A stretch of 9,073 nucleotides of DNA from Azophilus sp964572185. Lineage in GTDB: Bacteria; Pseudomonadota; Gammaproteobacteria; Pseudomonadales; Azotimanducaceae. Positions 1 to 6,820 of this stretch are shown here, piece by piece. The DNA lies in NCBI GenBank assembly GCA_964572185.1, contig CAZNFI010000125.1, forward strand, positions 1 to 9,073, written 5' to 3'. Below the pieces are notes generated by a model, which was not told the origin of the DNA, made no database searches, and saw only the letters and a program-made list of their open reading frames with translations. The first letter of the stretch is position 1. Each line of letters starts with the position of its first letter. A program made the position numbers and the translations under genes.

Positions 1-61
1 GGATTCGAACCTGCGAATGCCGGGATCAAAACCCGGTGCCTTACCACTTGGCGACACCCCA
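1..61 (-). tRNA. tRNA-Gln (anticodon TTG), 3' end cut by window edge
   Basis: Read on the minus strand, the sequence starts TGGGGTGTCGCC, the usual start of bacterial tRNA-Gln. It continues with a D-arm containing AAGTGGTAAGG and an anticodon stem CCGGG/CCCGG enclosing the seven-base loop TTTTGAT, so the anticodon is TTG. It ends in the T-arm GGTTCGAATCC. About 14 bases (the end of the T stem, the acceptor 3' strand and CCA) lie outside the window. In many gammaproteobacteria a tRNA-Gln lies between ispE and prs, downstream of lolB; here lolB is its immediate upstream neighbour. Confidence 0.96.
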
Positions 62-205
62 AATTCTCATGAAATTGCCCGTCCGGCGTTCCTGTCGCCG
101 CGGTTCCATTAGCGTTCGGCGATAGCGCTCAAAGCCGCTGCTCCGGTGCACCCTGCCCATTCCGGAGGGCTGGCCGACCGCTGCGGGCGCCGTGACCGGC
201 GCGCT

Positions 206-234
206 ATTCTGAGGTTGCCTGGGCATACTGTCAA
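206..234 (-). promoter_or_regulatory. Candidate sigma70 promoter for tRNA-Gln with GC-rich discriminator
   Basis: On the minus strand a perfect -35 TTGACA (229-234) is followed after 17 bases by CAGAAT (206-211), a four-of-six match to the -10 consensus, and then by the GC-rich run AGCGCGCC. Such discriminators are typical of stable-RNA promoters under stringent control. Transcription would begin near 199, about 138 bases upstream of the mature tRNA 5' end, so a leader would be removed by RNase P. The -35 lies 13 bases beyond the lolB stop, which fits a tRNA promoter better than one for a protein gene. A 6-bp hairpin (GCGCCG / CGGCGC around a four-base loop, 187-202) overlaps the expected start. 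I see no gene in 62-246. Confidence 0.5.
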
Positions 235-246
235 ACGCCCATGGAA

Positions 247-885
247 TCAACGGCTTAAAATCACGATACGGACCCGGTAGCCAGGCCGTTGCGCGACCAT
301 GCGCCTCGGTAGCGCAACGCCATCGATCAGCTCGAACCGCGGGTAAGCAACCTGCCAGCCGTGCTGGCTGAATGCCGTCAGGCGTCCCCGGGCATCAGTC
401 TCCCGCCCGGAGACGGCGCCAAGCGGCGCCGGCCGGCCGCTCAACCACCAGCGCATCACCGGCAGCGGCAGGCTCCAGCCGAGCTGTTGGCGCATTACCG
501 TCTGCGGATGACCGGTCACTAGGGGGGCGCCGTCGCCGTCTATCACCTGCAGGCGGTGCGAGTCGCCGCGCAGCCGCGTTGTGCCCTGGCCAAGCGGACC
601 CCACACATCGATGGCATAGCGGCTGCCGTTCTGCCGCCAACTGAAGCGGGCCGAAAACGACCGTTCCCCCTCGATCACGCCGACCTTGCCGTCGACCTCG
701 AAGTCCGCACCTTCCGGTTCGACCGGAACCCCGGCGCAGCCGCACAGCAGCACCAGGGCCGCCAGCAGGCAGGGGCCGGTCGGCCACGGGCCGGCTACCC
801 TGCGAGTGGCCGCCCGGTTCAGTTGCGCGGTCCAGCAGGTGCCTTGCGGGGTGCTGAGCGCAACAGTGCCGACGGTGGCTCCCAA
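247..885 (-). CDS. lolB: Outer-membrane lipoprotein receptor LolB
   Basis: LolB is the outer-membrane lipoprotein that takes lipoproteins from periplasmic LolA and inserts them into the inner leaflet of the outer membrane. The C-terminal 160 or so residues match the family: the start FEVDGKVGV, the core ARFSWRQNG, the loop WGPLGQGTTRL (equivalent to the protruding leucine loop of E. coli LolB), LPVMRWWLSGRP, and the end GWQVAYPRFELIDGVALPRRM. A hydrophobic signal segment ends in LLCGC, a somewhat unusual lipobox. The start is uncertain. No ATG or GTG lies close to the signal peptide. I chose TTG at 883-885, which has an AGGTG eight bases upstream and gives 212 residues, close to the 207 of E. 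coli. This puts the lipid cysteine at residue 50, unusually late; an in-frame CTG 21 codons downstream would give a normal-length signal. The gene is divergent from hemA. Confidence 0.9.
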   Translation of the reverse strand: MGATVGTVALSTPQGTCWTAQLNRAATRRVAGPWPTGPCLLAALVLLCGCAGVPVEPEGADFEVDGKVGVIEGERSFSARFSWRQNGSRYAIDVWGPLGQGTTRLRGDSHRLQVIDGDGAPLVTGHPQTVMRQQLGWSLPLPVMRWWLSGRPAPLGAVSGRETDARGRLTAFSQHGWQVAYPRFELIDGVALPRRMVAQRPGYRVRIVILSR

Positions 886-905
886 GCACCGGTCACCTGC
901 CGCTC

Positions 906-914
906 TGCTACAAT
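906..914 (+). promoter_or_regulatory. Extended -10 promoter of the hemA operon
   Basis: TGCTACAAT at 906-914 is an extended -10 element: TG, one base, then TACAAT, five of six to consensus. No good -35 hexamer is seen at the matching distance, as is common for extended -10 promoters. The predicted RNA start is near 920, leaving about 30 bases before the hemA GTG at 952. It lies in the 66-base gap between the divergent lolB and hemA genes, with no competing gene. Confidence 0.5.
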
Positions 915-951
915 TCGCCGTCACCCCAACAACCCACGGGCCGCTCCGAAA

Positions 952-2198
952 GTGGCGATATTGGCATACGGCATCAACTACCGCACCGCTGCCATAGACT
1001 TGCGGGATCGCGTCGCATTCCCGGAAGCGGCCTTGGGCGGTGCGCTGATGTCGGTCACCCGGTGCGTCTCCAGCGTGACGGAAGCAGTCATTCTGTCTAC
1101 CTGCAACCGCACGGAAGCCTATTGCGCCATCGAACCGGGCGATGAACCGGCGCTGGCACGGTGGCTGGCCGAGTATCGAGACATTGCGCTCGACGAGCTC
1201 CGAGACGCCGCTTACAGCTACTGGGACCAGGAGGCGGCAGGTCACCTGATTCGGGTTGCCGCCGGCCTCGACTCCCAGGTTCTCGGCGAGCCGCAGATCA
1301 TGGGTCAGGTCAAATCCGCCGGCGAGCTGGCCCGCAACCTGGGCACGCTGGGAACGGAACTGGATCTGCTGTTCCGGACCGCCCTCAATGCCGCCAAGCG
1401 GGTGCGCACCGACACCGATATCGGCCGCAATCCGGTTTCTGTCGCCTATGCCGCCGTGGCCATGGCCAAGCAGATCTTCACCGACCTTTCCCGCAAGTCG
1501 GCATTGCTGATCGGCGCCGGAGATACCATTCAGCGGGTCGCCGAGCACCTGCGTGAACAGCGCATCGGCGCCATGGCAATCGCCAACCGTACCATCGCCA
1601 ACGCCGAGAGGCTGGCGGCCCGTTATCAGGCCGTGTCCATGCAACTCACCGAAGTGGCCGCGGCGCTGCCCGACCACGACATCGTCATCACCTCCACGGG
1701 CAGTTCGCTGCCGGTGGTCGGCAAGGGCGCCGTGGAGGCAGCGATCCGCGGGCGACGCCACAAACCGATGTTCATGGTCGACATCGCCGTACCTCGCGAC
1801 ATCGAACCGGAGGTCAGCGAACTTGCCGATGTGTTTCTCTATTCCATCGATGACCTCACGGACATCATTCAGGAGAACCTCAAGCAGCGGTTGTCTGCCG
1901 CCGACTCGGCGCAGACGCTGGTCGACCAGGGCGCCCACCGCTATACCCGCGAACGGCGTGCTCATCAGGGACAGCACCTGTTGCGCCGGCTGCGCGAGAA
2001 CGCGCAGGATGCGCAGCTGGCCGAACTGGACAAGGCGCGCCGGCGAACGGCGGCGACACCGAGGAAATCATCGCTACCCTGGCCAGGGGCCTGACCAACA
2101 AGCTCATGCATCCGCCGACCGTGGCGATTCGCCAAGCCAGCGCCGAGGGTCGGGCCGATCTGCTCGAGGTGCTCAAGTCCCTCTACAAGCTCGACTGA
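952..2198 (+). CDS. hemA: Glutamyl-tRNA reductase HemA, with an apparent frameshift near 2041
   Basis: HemA reduces glutamyl-tRNA(Glu) with NADPH to glutamate-1-semialdehyde, the first committed step of C5-pathway tetrapyrrole (heme) synthesis. The start is GTG at 952, because the family N-terminus begins there (AILAYGINYRTA, then LRDRVAF). The motif STCNRTE carries the nucleophilic cysteine (residue 51). HLIRVAAGLDSQVLGEPQ, the NADPH-binding LIGAGDT and VDIAVPRDIEPEV follow. The frame is intact through about 2040, after which it yields an unrelated tail and stops at 2092-2094, for 380 residues. The conserved dimerisation end (EEIIATLARGLTNKLMHPPT, then EGRADLLEVLKSLY) is encoded in the -1 frame from about 2043 to the TGA at 2196-2198. 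One base (or seven, judging by family spacing) appears to be missing. With the shift repaired the protein is about 415-417 residues, against 418 in E. coli. The ribosome site is weak. First gene of the hemA-prfA-prmC-moeB operon. Confidence 0.93.
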
Positions 2199-2213
2199 AC
2201 ACCGGCCTCTGCC

Positions 2214-3305
2214 ATGGCGCTGTCACCAACCGTGTTGAACAGGCTGTCCGGGCTGGCCGACCGCTACGATGAGATCTGCACGCTGCTCGCCCGGCCCGAG
2301 GTGCTCGACGATCGCAGCCAGTTCACCGCACTGTCCAAGGAACTGGCGGAACTGGAGCCGGTCGTCAAGGATTACCGGCAGATCACCGACGTCCTCCGGC
2401 AAATTGAAGAGTCGCGGGAACTCGCCGACAGCGACGACCCGGAGTTGCAGGAACTGGCCCGTGAAGAGATTGTTCTGCTCGGCACGCGACTGGCCGAGCT
2501 GGAACGGTCATTGAAGAAGCTGCTGATTCCCACGGACCCGCACGATGGGTCCAACGTGTTCCTGGAAATCCGTGCCGGTACCGGTGGCGATGAAGCCGCC
2601 CTCTTTTCCGGCGACCTGTTCCGCATGTACGCCCGGTTCGTGGAACACAAGGGCTGGAATCTCGAAATACTCAATGAACGGCACGGAGAACACGGCGGCT
2701 ACAAGGAGGTGATCACTCGAGTCGACGGCAAACGAGCGTACAGCCAGCTCAAGTTCGAATCTGGCGTGCACCGCGTGCAGCGGGTGCCTGACACCGAGTC
2801 CCAGGGCCGCATCCACACTTCCGCCTGCACCGTGGCGGTGCTGCCGGAAGTCGATGACATCGATGCCGTGGACATCGAGAAGAGTGACCTGCGCGTGGAT
2901 CTGTTCCGTGCTTCCGGCGCCGGCGGCCAACACGTCAACAAGACCGACTCGGCCGTGCGACTCACCCATCTGCCTAGCGGCATCGTGGTCGAGTGCCAGG
3001 ACGAACGCTCGCAGCACAAGAACCGGGCGCGTGCCATGGCCCTGCTGCAGGCGAAACTGCTCGATGCGGCCCGCTCCGAACAGCAGGCGGAACAGGCGGA
3101 GTCACGCCGCAATCTGGTCGGGTCGGGGGATCGCTCGGAGCGCATTCGCACCTATAACTTTCCGCAGGGGCGCGTCACCGATCATCGCATCAACCTGACC
3201 CTGTACCGTCTCGACGAGGTGCTGCACGGGGAGCTCGATACCCTGGTACAACCCCTGATTCAACAACACCAGGCCGATCAGCTCGGCCGCCTTGGCGATG
3301 AGTGA
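2214..3305 (+). CDS. prfA: Peptide chain release factor 1 (RF1)
   Basis: RF1 reads UAA and UAG stop codons in the ribosomal A site and triggers peptide release. The 363-residue protein has the normal length. An N-terminal helical domain (roughly 1-100) is followed by the core motif IRAGTGGDEAALF. The stop-recognition tripeptide is the P-x-T form typical of RF1 (VPDTESQGRIHTSA). The catalytic loop GAGGQHVNK places GGQ at residues 237-239, and ECQDERSQHKN, RNLVGSGDRSERIRTYNFPQGR and VTDHRINLTLYRLDEV follow. The ATG lies 15 bases after the frame-corrected hemA stop; no strong Shine-Dalgarno is visible. The 3' end overlaps the start of prmC, whose product methylates Gln239 of this protein. Confidence 0.98.
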   Translation: MALSPTVLNRLSGLADRYDEICTLLARPEVLDDRSQFTALSKELAELEPVVKDYRQITDVLRQIEESRELADSDDPELQELAREEIVLLGTRLAELERSLKKLLIPTDPHDGSNVFLEIRAGTGGDEAALFSGDLFRMYARFVEHKGWNLEILNERHGEHGGYKEVITRVDGKRAYSQLKFESGVHRVQRVPDTESQGRIHTSACTVAVLPEVDDIDAVDIEKSDLRVDLFRASGAGGQHVNKTDSAVRLTHLPSGIVVECQDERSQHKNRARAMALLQAKLLDAARSEQQAEQAESRRNLVGSGDRSERIRTYNFPQGRVTDHRINLTLYRLDEVLHGELDTLVQPLIQQHQADQLGRLGDE

Positions 3306-4176
3306 AGCGGTTCCGGCGCGGTACAGGCACGGCTCCTTGCGCACCCCGGGGATGTGCCGCTGCGCCACCGTAGGGGAGTGGCTGGCTGCCAATTCGGACC
3401 TGCCCCGACTCGATGCCGAACTGCTTGTCGCACACGTGCTCAAGGCAGGGAGAGCACAGGTGATCGCCTTTCCCGAAACCCGGTTGCGGCCGGACCAGTC
3501 GAGGGCGCTGGACAGGTTCGCGGGTCGCCTGCGCGACGTTGAACCGCTTGCCTACATCGTCGGTACCCGGGAGTTCCACGGCATCGATTTCCGGGTGCAC
3601 CGGCAACTGCTGGTACCGAGGCCGGAAACCGAGTTGCTGGTGGAACTGGCTGCGCGGCTGGCTGCCGCGGGCGGCCGGGTGATCGATCTCGGCACCGGCA
3701 GCGGCTGCATCGCTGTCGCGCTGGCACGGCAGCGGCCGGACCTTGCTGTCTTCGCAACCGACATTTCTCTTGCAGCCCTGCGTACGGCTGCATCGAATGC
3801 CGCTGCCGCCGGCACCCCGGTCACCTTCCTGCAGGGCGACTGGTTCGATGCCCTGGGCGGCGCATTCGACTGCATCCTGGCCAACCCACCCTACATCGCC
3901 GAACAGGACCCCGTCCTGACGGCACTGCGCCATGAGCCGCGGGACGCCCTGGTCGCCGGCGCCGATGGCCTGGCGGCGCTGAACCGGATCGTCGAACAAG
4001 CTCCCGAACGCCTGTCCCGGGGCGGCTGCCTGATACTGGAACACGGCTGCGACCAGGGGGCCGCGGTACGCTCCAGGCTTGCCGCCCTGGGGTTTGGCGA
4101 TGTTGAAACCCATCGCGACCTGGCCGGTCACGAGCGGGCCACGACCGCCTTTTGGGGCATCCACGGCGGGATTTGA
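3298..4176 (+). CDS. prmC: Release factor glutamine methyltransferase PrmC (HemK)
   Basis: PrmC uses S-adenosylmethionine to N5-methylate the glutamine of the GGQ motif in release factors, raising termination efficiency. The helical N-terminal domain contains RLDAELLVAHVL (about residues 38-49). The linker includes REFHGIDF and LLVPRPETELLVE. The Rossmann methylase domain has the SAM-binding IDLGTGSGCIAVALA (around 129-143) and the catalytic NPPY (196-199), which holds the substrate glutamine. The C-terminal LEHGCDQG and GFGDVETHRDLAGHERAT also fit. I chose ATG 3298, which overlaps the prfA stop by eight bases and suggests translational coupling, for 292 residues. An internal ATG at 3352 would give an N-terminus closer in length to E. 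coli PrmC and cannot be excluded. An in-frame TTG at 3292 is less likely. Confidence 0.96.
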   Translation: MSEAVPARYRHGSLRTPGMCRCATVGEWLAANSDLPRLDAELLVAHVLKAGRAQVIAFPETRLRPDQSRALDRFAGRLRDVEPLAYIVGTREFHGIDFRVHRQLLVPRPETELLVELAARLAAAGGRVIDLGTGSGCIAVALARQRPDLAVFATDISLAALRTAASNAAAAGTPVTFLQGDWFDALGGAFDCILANPPYIAEQDPVLTALRHEPRDALVAGADGLAALNRIVEQAPERLSRGGCLILEHGCDQGAAVRSRLAALGFGDVETHRDLAGHERATTAFWGIHGGI

Positions 4177-4178
4177 CA

Positions 4179-4922
4179 ATGGACGATCGCGAACTGCTGC
4201 GCTACAGCCGCCAGATCATGCTGCCCGAGGTCGATATCGAGGGCCAGCACCGGCTGCGCAGCGCCTGCGCCCTGGTGGTGGGCCTGGGAGGCCTGGGTTC
4301 GCCGATCGCCCTGTACCTGGCCGCAGCCGGTGTGGGCAGGCTGGTGCTGAACGACCACGATGCGGTCGACCTGTCCAATCTGCAACGGCAGATCGTGCAT
4401 CGGGAGGCCTCGATCGGGGCGCCGAAGGCGGAATCCGCCGCCGCATCGGTAACAACCCTGAATCCGCTGGTCAACGTGCAGATCATCGGCCACAGGCTTG
4501 CTGCCGACACCCTCGATGAACTGCTGGCGGAGGTCGATGTCGTGCTCGATGCGACCGACAACTTCGCCAGCCGCTACCTGTTGAACGATGCGTGCTGGCG
4601 AGCGAAAAAGCCACTGATATCCGGTGCCGCAATCCGCTGGGAAGGGCATATCGCCAGCTTCGACCCGCGTGTTCCCGATTCGCCCTGTTACCGGTGCCTG
4701 TACCCGCAGGCAGACGATGCGGCGCTGAACTGCGCCGAAAACGGCGTGATCGCGCCGCTGGTCGGGGTGGTCGGCACCCTGCAGGCCATGGAGGCGGTCA
4801 AGCTGATCACCGGCATCGGCGATGCGCTGGTGGGGCGCGTGCTGTACTACGACGCCAAACGCTCTGAATGGCGGGACTTCAAGCTCCCGAAGCGGCCTGA
4901 TTGTCCGGTTTGCGGCAGTTGA
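4179..4922 (+). CDS. moeB: MoeB/ThiF/HesA-family sulfur-carrier adenylyltransferase, probably MoeB
   Basis: This E1-like enzyme adenylates the C-terminal glycine of a small sulfur carrier. MoeB acts on MoaD for molybdopterin synthesis; close relatives act on ThiS. It shows RYSRQIMLPEVDIEGQ at the N-terminus, the nucleotide-binding VVGLGGLGSP (about 33-42), DLSNLQRQIVH, the conserved aspartate in LDATDN, SGAAIRWEG, and Cys185 in NCAENGVIAPLVG. Two zinc-binding CxxC pairs are present (Cys170/173 and Cys242/245). Its 247 residues match E. coli MoeB (249); there is no added rhodanese domain. ATG 4179 follows the prmC stop by two bases; GGCGGG upstream is a weak ribosome site. A MoeB gene after prmC is also the Pseudomonas arrangement, which supports MoeB over ThiF. 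With no carrier gene in the window, the exact partner is inferred. The last 44 bases overlap the end of lipB on the other strand. Confidence 0.9.
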   Translation: MDDRELLRYSRQIMLPEVDIEGQHRLRSACALVVGLGGLGSPIALYLAAAGVGRLVLNDHDAVDLSNLQRQIVHREASIGAPKAESAAASVTTLNPLVNVQIIGHRLAADTLDELLAEVDVVLDATDNFASRYLLNDACWRAKKPLISGAAIRWEGHIASFDPRVPDSPCYRCLYPQADDAALNCAENGVIAPLVGVVGTLQAMEAVKLITGIGDALVGRVLYYDAKRSEWRDFKLPKRPDCPVCGS

Positions 4923-5568
4923 CCGGGTAGGCGCGTTGCAGCGCCCGCAGCAGCCGGGCGCGCACCGCTGCCATGTCCGTTTCGCCACACAGATCCTTCA
5001 ACTGTGTAACCGGCAGATTGGTCATGCCGCACGGGTTGATGCGCTGAAACGGCTCCAGATCCATGTCGATGTTGAAGCTCAGGCCATGGTATGAGCAATG
5101 CCGGCGCACGCGCAGGCCCAATGCCGCGATCTTGGCGCCGTTCACATAGACGCCTGGAGCATCCCGCCGCGCCGCGGCAGCGACGTCGTAGCTGTCGAGC
5201 ACCTCGATGATCGAGTTCTCGATGCCGGACACCAGCCCGCGTACCGACACGCCCATGCGCCGCAGATCGAACAGCAAATAAGCGACCATCTGGCCGGGAC
5301 CATGGTAGGTGACCTGCCCCCCGCGGTCGGTCTGCACCACGGGAATGTTGCCGGCTGCAAGCACATGCCACTCCTTGCCCGCCTGCCCCTGGGTAAACAC
5401 CGGCTCGTGTTCGGTGAACCAGAGTTCGTCCAGGGTGTGCGCCTCGCGACCGGCGGTGAAATCCTGCATGGCCTCGAATACGGGCTGGTAGGCAGTGCGG
5501 CCCAGATTGCGAACGACAACATCGGCAGTGCGAGCTGATCCGGTTCCCGGACTGGCCCGTTGACTCAT
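4879..5568 (-). CDS. lipB: Octanoyl-[ACP]:protein octanoyltransferase LipB
   Basis: LipB moves octanoate from acyl-carrier protein to lysines of lipoyl domains and the glycine-cleavage H protein, the first step of endogenous lipoate synthesis; LipA then inserts sulfur. The 229-residue protein has the family motifs FTEHEPVFTQG, DRGGQVTYHGPGQMVAYLL, and VNGAKIAALGLRVRR with catalytic Lys146. SYHGLSFNIDMDLEPF and NPCGM with catalytic Cys180 follow. Its ATG overlaps the dacA TGA by four bases (ATGA), so the two are probably translationally coupled. The final 44 bases run into moeB on the opposite strand. The ybeD (DUF493) gene commonly found between dacA and lipB is missing, and lipA is not next to it. 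Confidence 0.97.
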   Translation of the reverse strand: MSQRASPGTGSARTADVVVRNLGRTAYQPVFEAMQDFTAGREAHTLDELWFTEHEPVFTQGQAGKEWHVLAAGNIPVVQTDRGGQVTYHGPGQMVAYLLFDLRRMGVSVRGLVSGIENSIIEVLDSYDVAAAARRDAPGVYVNGAKIAALGLRVRRHCSYHGLSFNIDMDLEPFQRINPCGMTNLPVTQLKDLCGETDMAAVRARLLRALQRAYPVNCRKPDNQAASGA

Positions 5569-6713
5569 TCGAACAGCCGGCTGAAGAACAGTCGCACGAA
5601 GTCGCCGGCCCGCGCGAGGACGCCGGACTGCGGCACCGACTGCAGTGCGACCAGCGGCACCTCGTAAACCAGGTCTTCCTGTACGGTCAGGGTCAAGGTA
5701 CCGATTTCGGCGCCCGCCGACAGCGGCGCCTCGATGACTTCGGGAAGTTCGAGCGCGATCTCCACATCGTCGTAACGGCCTCGTGGCAGCGTAACCACCA
5801 CTGCCTCCGCCACACCCAGGTCCAGCGTGTCCGACTCGCCATACCAGACCGGCGCAGTCTTTAGCGGCACATCGGGCTCGTAGAGTCGCTTGGTCTCGAA
5901 ATAGCGGAATCCGTAGGTCAGCAGTTTCTGGGTTTCGCGCACCCGGGTACTGCCGTCAACGGCGCCCATCACCACCGAGATCAGTCGCATTCCTTCCCGC
6001 TTGGCCGAGGCCACCAGGCAATACCCGGCCGCGTTCGTGTGCCCGGTTTTCACGCCGTCGACCGTACGGTCCCGCCACAGCAGGCGGTTTCGGTTTGGCT
6101 GTTCGATTCCGTTGTATTCGAAGGATTTCTCGGCGTAGATCGCGTAGTTTCCGGGATACCGTTCGACATAGTCCTTGGTCAGAATCGCCAGGTCCCTGGC
6201 CGACGTGTAGTGGTCGTCGGCCGGCAACCCGGTGGCGTTGCGAAACTGGGTGGCGGTCAACCCGAGGTCATCGGCCTGCCGGTTCATCATGTCCGCGAAA
6301 GCCGCCTCGCTGCCCGCAATGTGCTCGGCAAGCGCCACGCTGGCGTCGTTGCCGGATTGCACGATGATGCCGCGCAACAGGTCCGATACCGATACCGTAG
6401 TTCCTTCCTGAATGAACATGCGCGATCCAGGGGTACGCCAGGCCTCGACGCTGACATGCACCTCGTCGGTCATGGATATGCGCCCGCTCCGCAGTTCTCC
6501 CGCAGCCACATATCCGGTCATGATCTTGGTGAGACTCGCCGGGTGCAGCGGCTCGTCACCGTTCTGCTCGCCAAGGATCCGGCCGGTATCTCCGTCCATC
6601 AGAATGTAGGACTTCGCGGCAATGCTCGGTGCAGGCGGGACCGCCGGTGACGGTGCCCCCCAGGCATTGGCAAACCCGCTCAGACAAAACAAGGCGGCGA
6701 TCAGAACCCTCAT
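5565..6713 (-). CDS. dacA: D-alanyl-D-alanine carboxypeptidase, PBP5/6 type (DacA)
   Basis: This low-molecular-weight penicillin-binding protein removes the terminal D-alanine of peptidoglycan pentapeptides in the periplasm. The peptidase S11 motifs are present: SxxK as SLTK (Ser60 nucleophile, Lys63), SGN (120-122) and KTG (222-224). A C-terminal beta-rich PBP5-type domain (about 275-365) ends in the amphipathic helix GDFVRLFFSRLFE, the expected peripheral membrane anchor. The start is set by a perfect AGGAGG (6723-6728). Two ATGs follow it, at 6717-6719 (three bases away, too close) and 6711-6713 (nine bases away). I chose the latter, giving MRVLIAALFC as a signal peptide, probably cut after the A-N-A of FANA. 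This gives 382 residues, against 403 for E. coli PBP5. The reading frame stays open upstream to 6782, but that part contains the promoter and is not signal-like. A promoter of its own plus the overlap with lipB suggest a dacA-lipB unit. Confidence 0.97.
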   Translation of the reverse strand: MRVLIAALFCLSGFANAWGAPSPAVPPAPSIAAKSYILMDGDTGRILGEQNGDEPLHPASLTKIMTGYVAAGELRSGRISMTDEVHVSVEAWRTPGSRMFIQEGTTVSVSDLLRGIIVQSGNDASVALAEHIAGSEAAFADMMNRQADDLGLTATQFRNATGLPADDHYTSARDLAILTKDYVERYPGNYAIYAEKSFEYNGIEQPNRNRLLWRDRTVDGVKTGHTNAAGYCLVASAKREGMRLISVVMGAVDGSTRVRETQKLLTYGFRYFETKRLYEPDVPLKTAPVWYGESDTLDLGVAEAVVVTLPRGRYDDVEIALELPEVIEAPLSAGAEIGTLTLTVQEDLVYEVPLVALQSVPQSGVLARAGDFVRLFFSRLFE

Positions 6714-6722
6714 TACCATGAG

Positions 6723-6728
6723 CCTCCT
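6723..6728 (-). promoter_or_regulatory. Strong Shine-Dalgarno (AGGAGG) deciding the dacA start
   Basis: On the minus strand AGGAGG lies nine bases before the ATG at 6711-6713 and three before the ATG at 6717-6719. It is the strongest ribosome site in the window and argues against the longer open frame that begins at 6782. Confidence 0.8.
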
Positions 6729-6753
6729 GCAGAACAGTGGTCGGAAGGGCGAC

Positions 6754-6759
6754 ATTCTA
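6754..6759 (-). promoter_or_regulatory. Candidate -10 element for dacA-lipB
   Basis: TAGAAT on the minus strand matches five of six consensus -10 bases and sits about 40 bases before the dacA start, which would give a leader of roughly 34 bases. No convincing -35 is seen 16-18 bases upstream, so the promoter may be weak or activator-dependent. It lies in the only sizeable gap (179 bases) of the otherwise tightly packed rodA-to-lipB run. Confidence 0.4.
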
Positions 6760-6820
6760 ACGTGCGCGAAGTGATCGGGCATGCTGCCGATGCTTCTGCG
6801 CGCCAGGCAAACCGGTTACA

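Noticed and set aside
1..61. tRNA-Gln as an integration site for a mobile element.
   Set aside because: The 3' half where integration would occur is outside the window, and no integrase or element genes are seen.
41..250. 69-codon minus-strand open frame between lolB and tRNA-Gln, starting TTG over the lolB stop.
   Set aside because: It runs into the tRNA gene, has no recognisable domain and no ribosome site, and overlaps the candidate tRNA promoter.
556..951. Plus-strand extension of hemA upstream of GTG 952.
   Set aside because: It is antisense to lolB, contains the hemA promoter, and HemA family similarity begins exactly at 952.
886..1977. Long minus-strand extension of the lolB frame across hemA.
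   Set aside because: It is the antisense of conserved hemA codons; LolB homology begins only at the signal peptide near 800.
2043..2091. Programmed -1 ribosomal frameshift in hemA.
   Set aside because: No slippery X-XXY-YYZ heptamer is visible, HemA is not known to be made this way, and family spacing suggests extra missing codons, so a deletion or error is preferred.
3190..4179. 329-codon minus-strand open frame opposite prmC.
   Set aside because: Shadow of a GC-rich gene; no domain, and the plus strand has unmistakable PrmC motifs.
4128..4988. 286-codon minus-strand open frame opposite moeB.
   Set aside because: Shadow of moeB with low-complexity His/Gln/Arg-rich translation typical of antisense frames.
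6039..6650. 203-codon plus-strand open frame opposite dacA.
   Set aside because: Antisense to the conserved SxxK, SGN and KTG motifs of dacA; no ribosome site or known domain.
6720..6782. Upstream extension of dacA to ATG 6780-6782.
   Set aside because: It would include the -10 element and the AGGAGG site as coding sequence and would put extra Arg/His-rich residues before a normal signal peptide.
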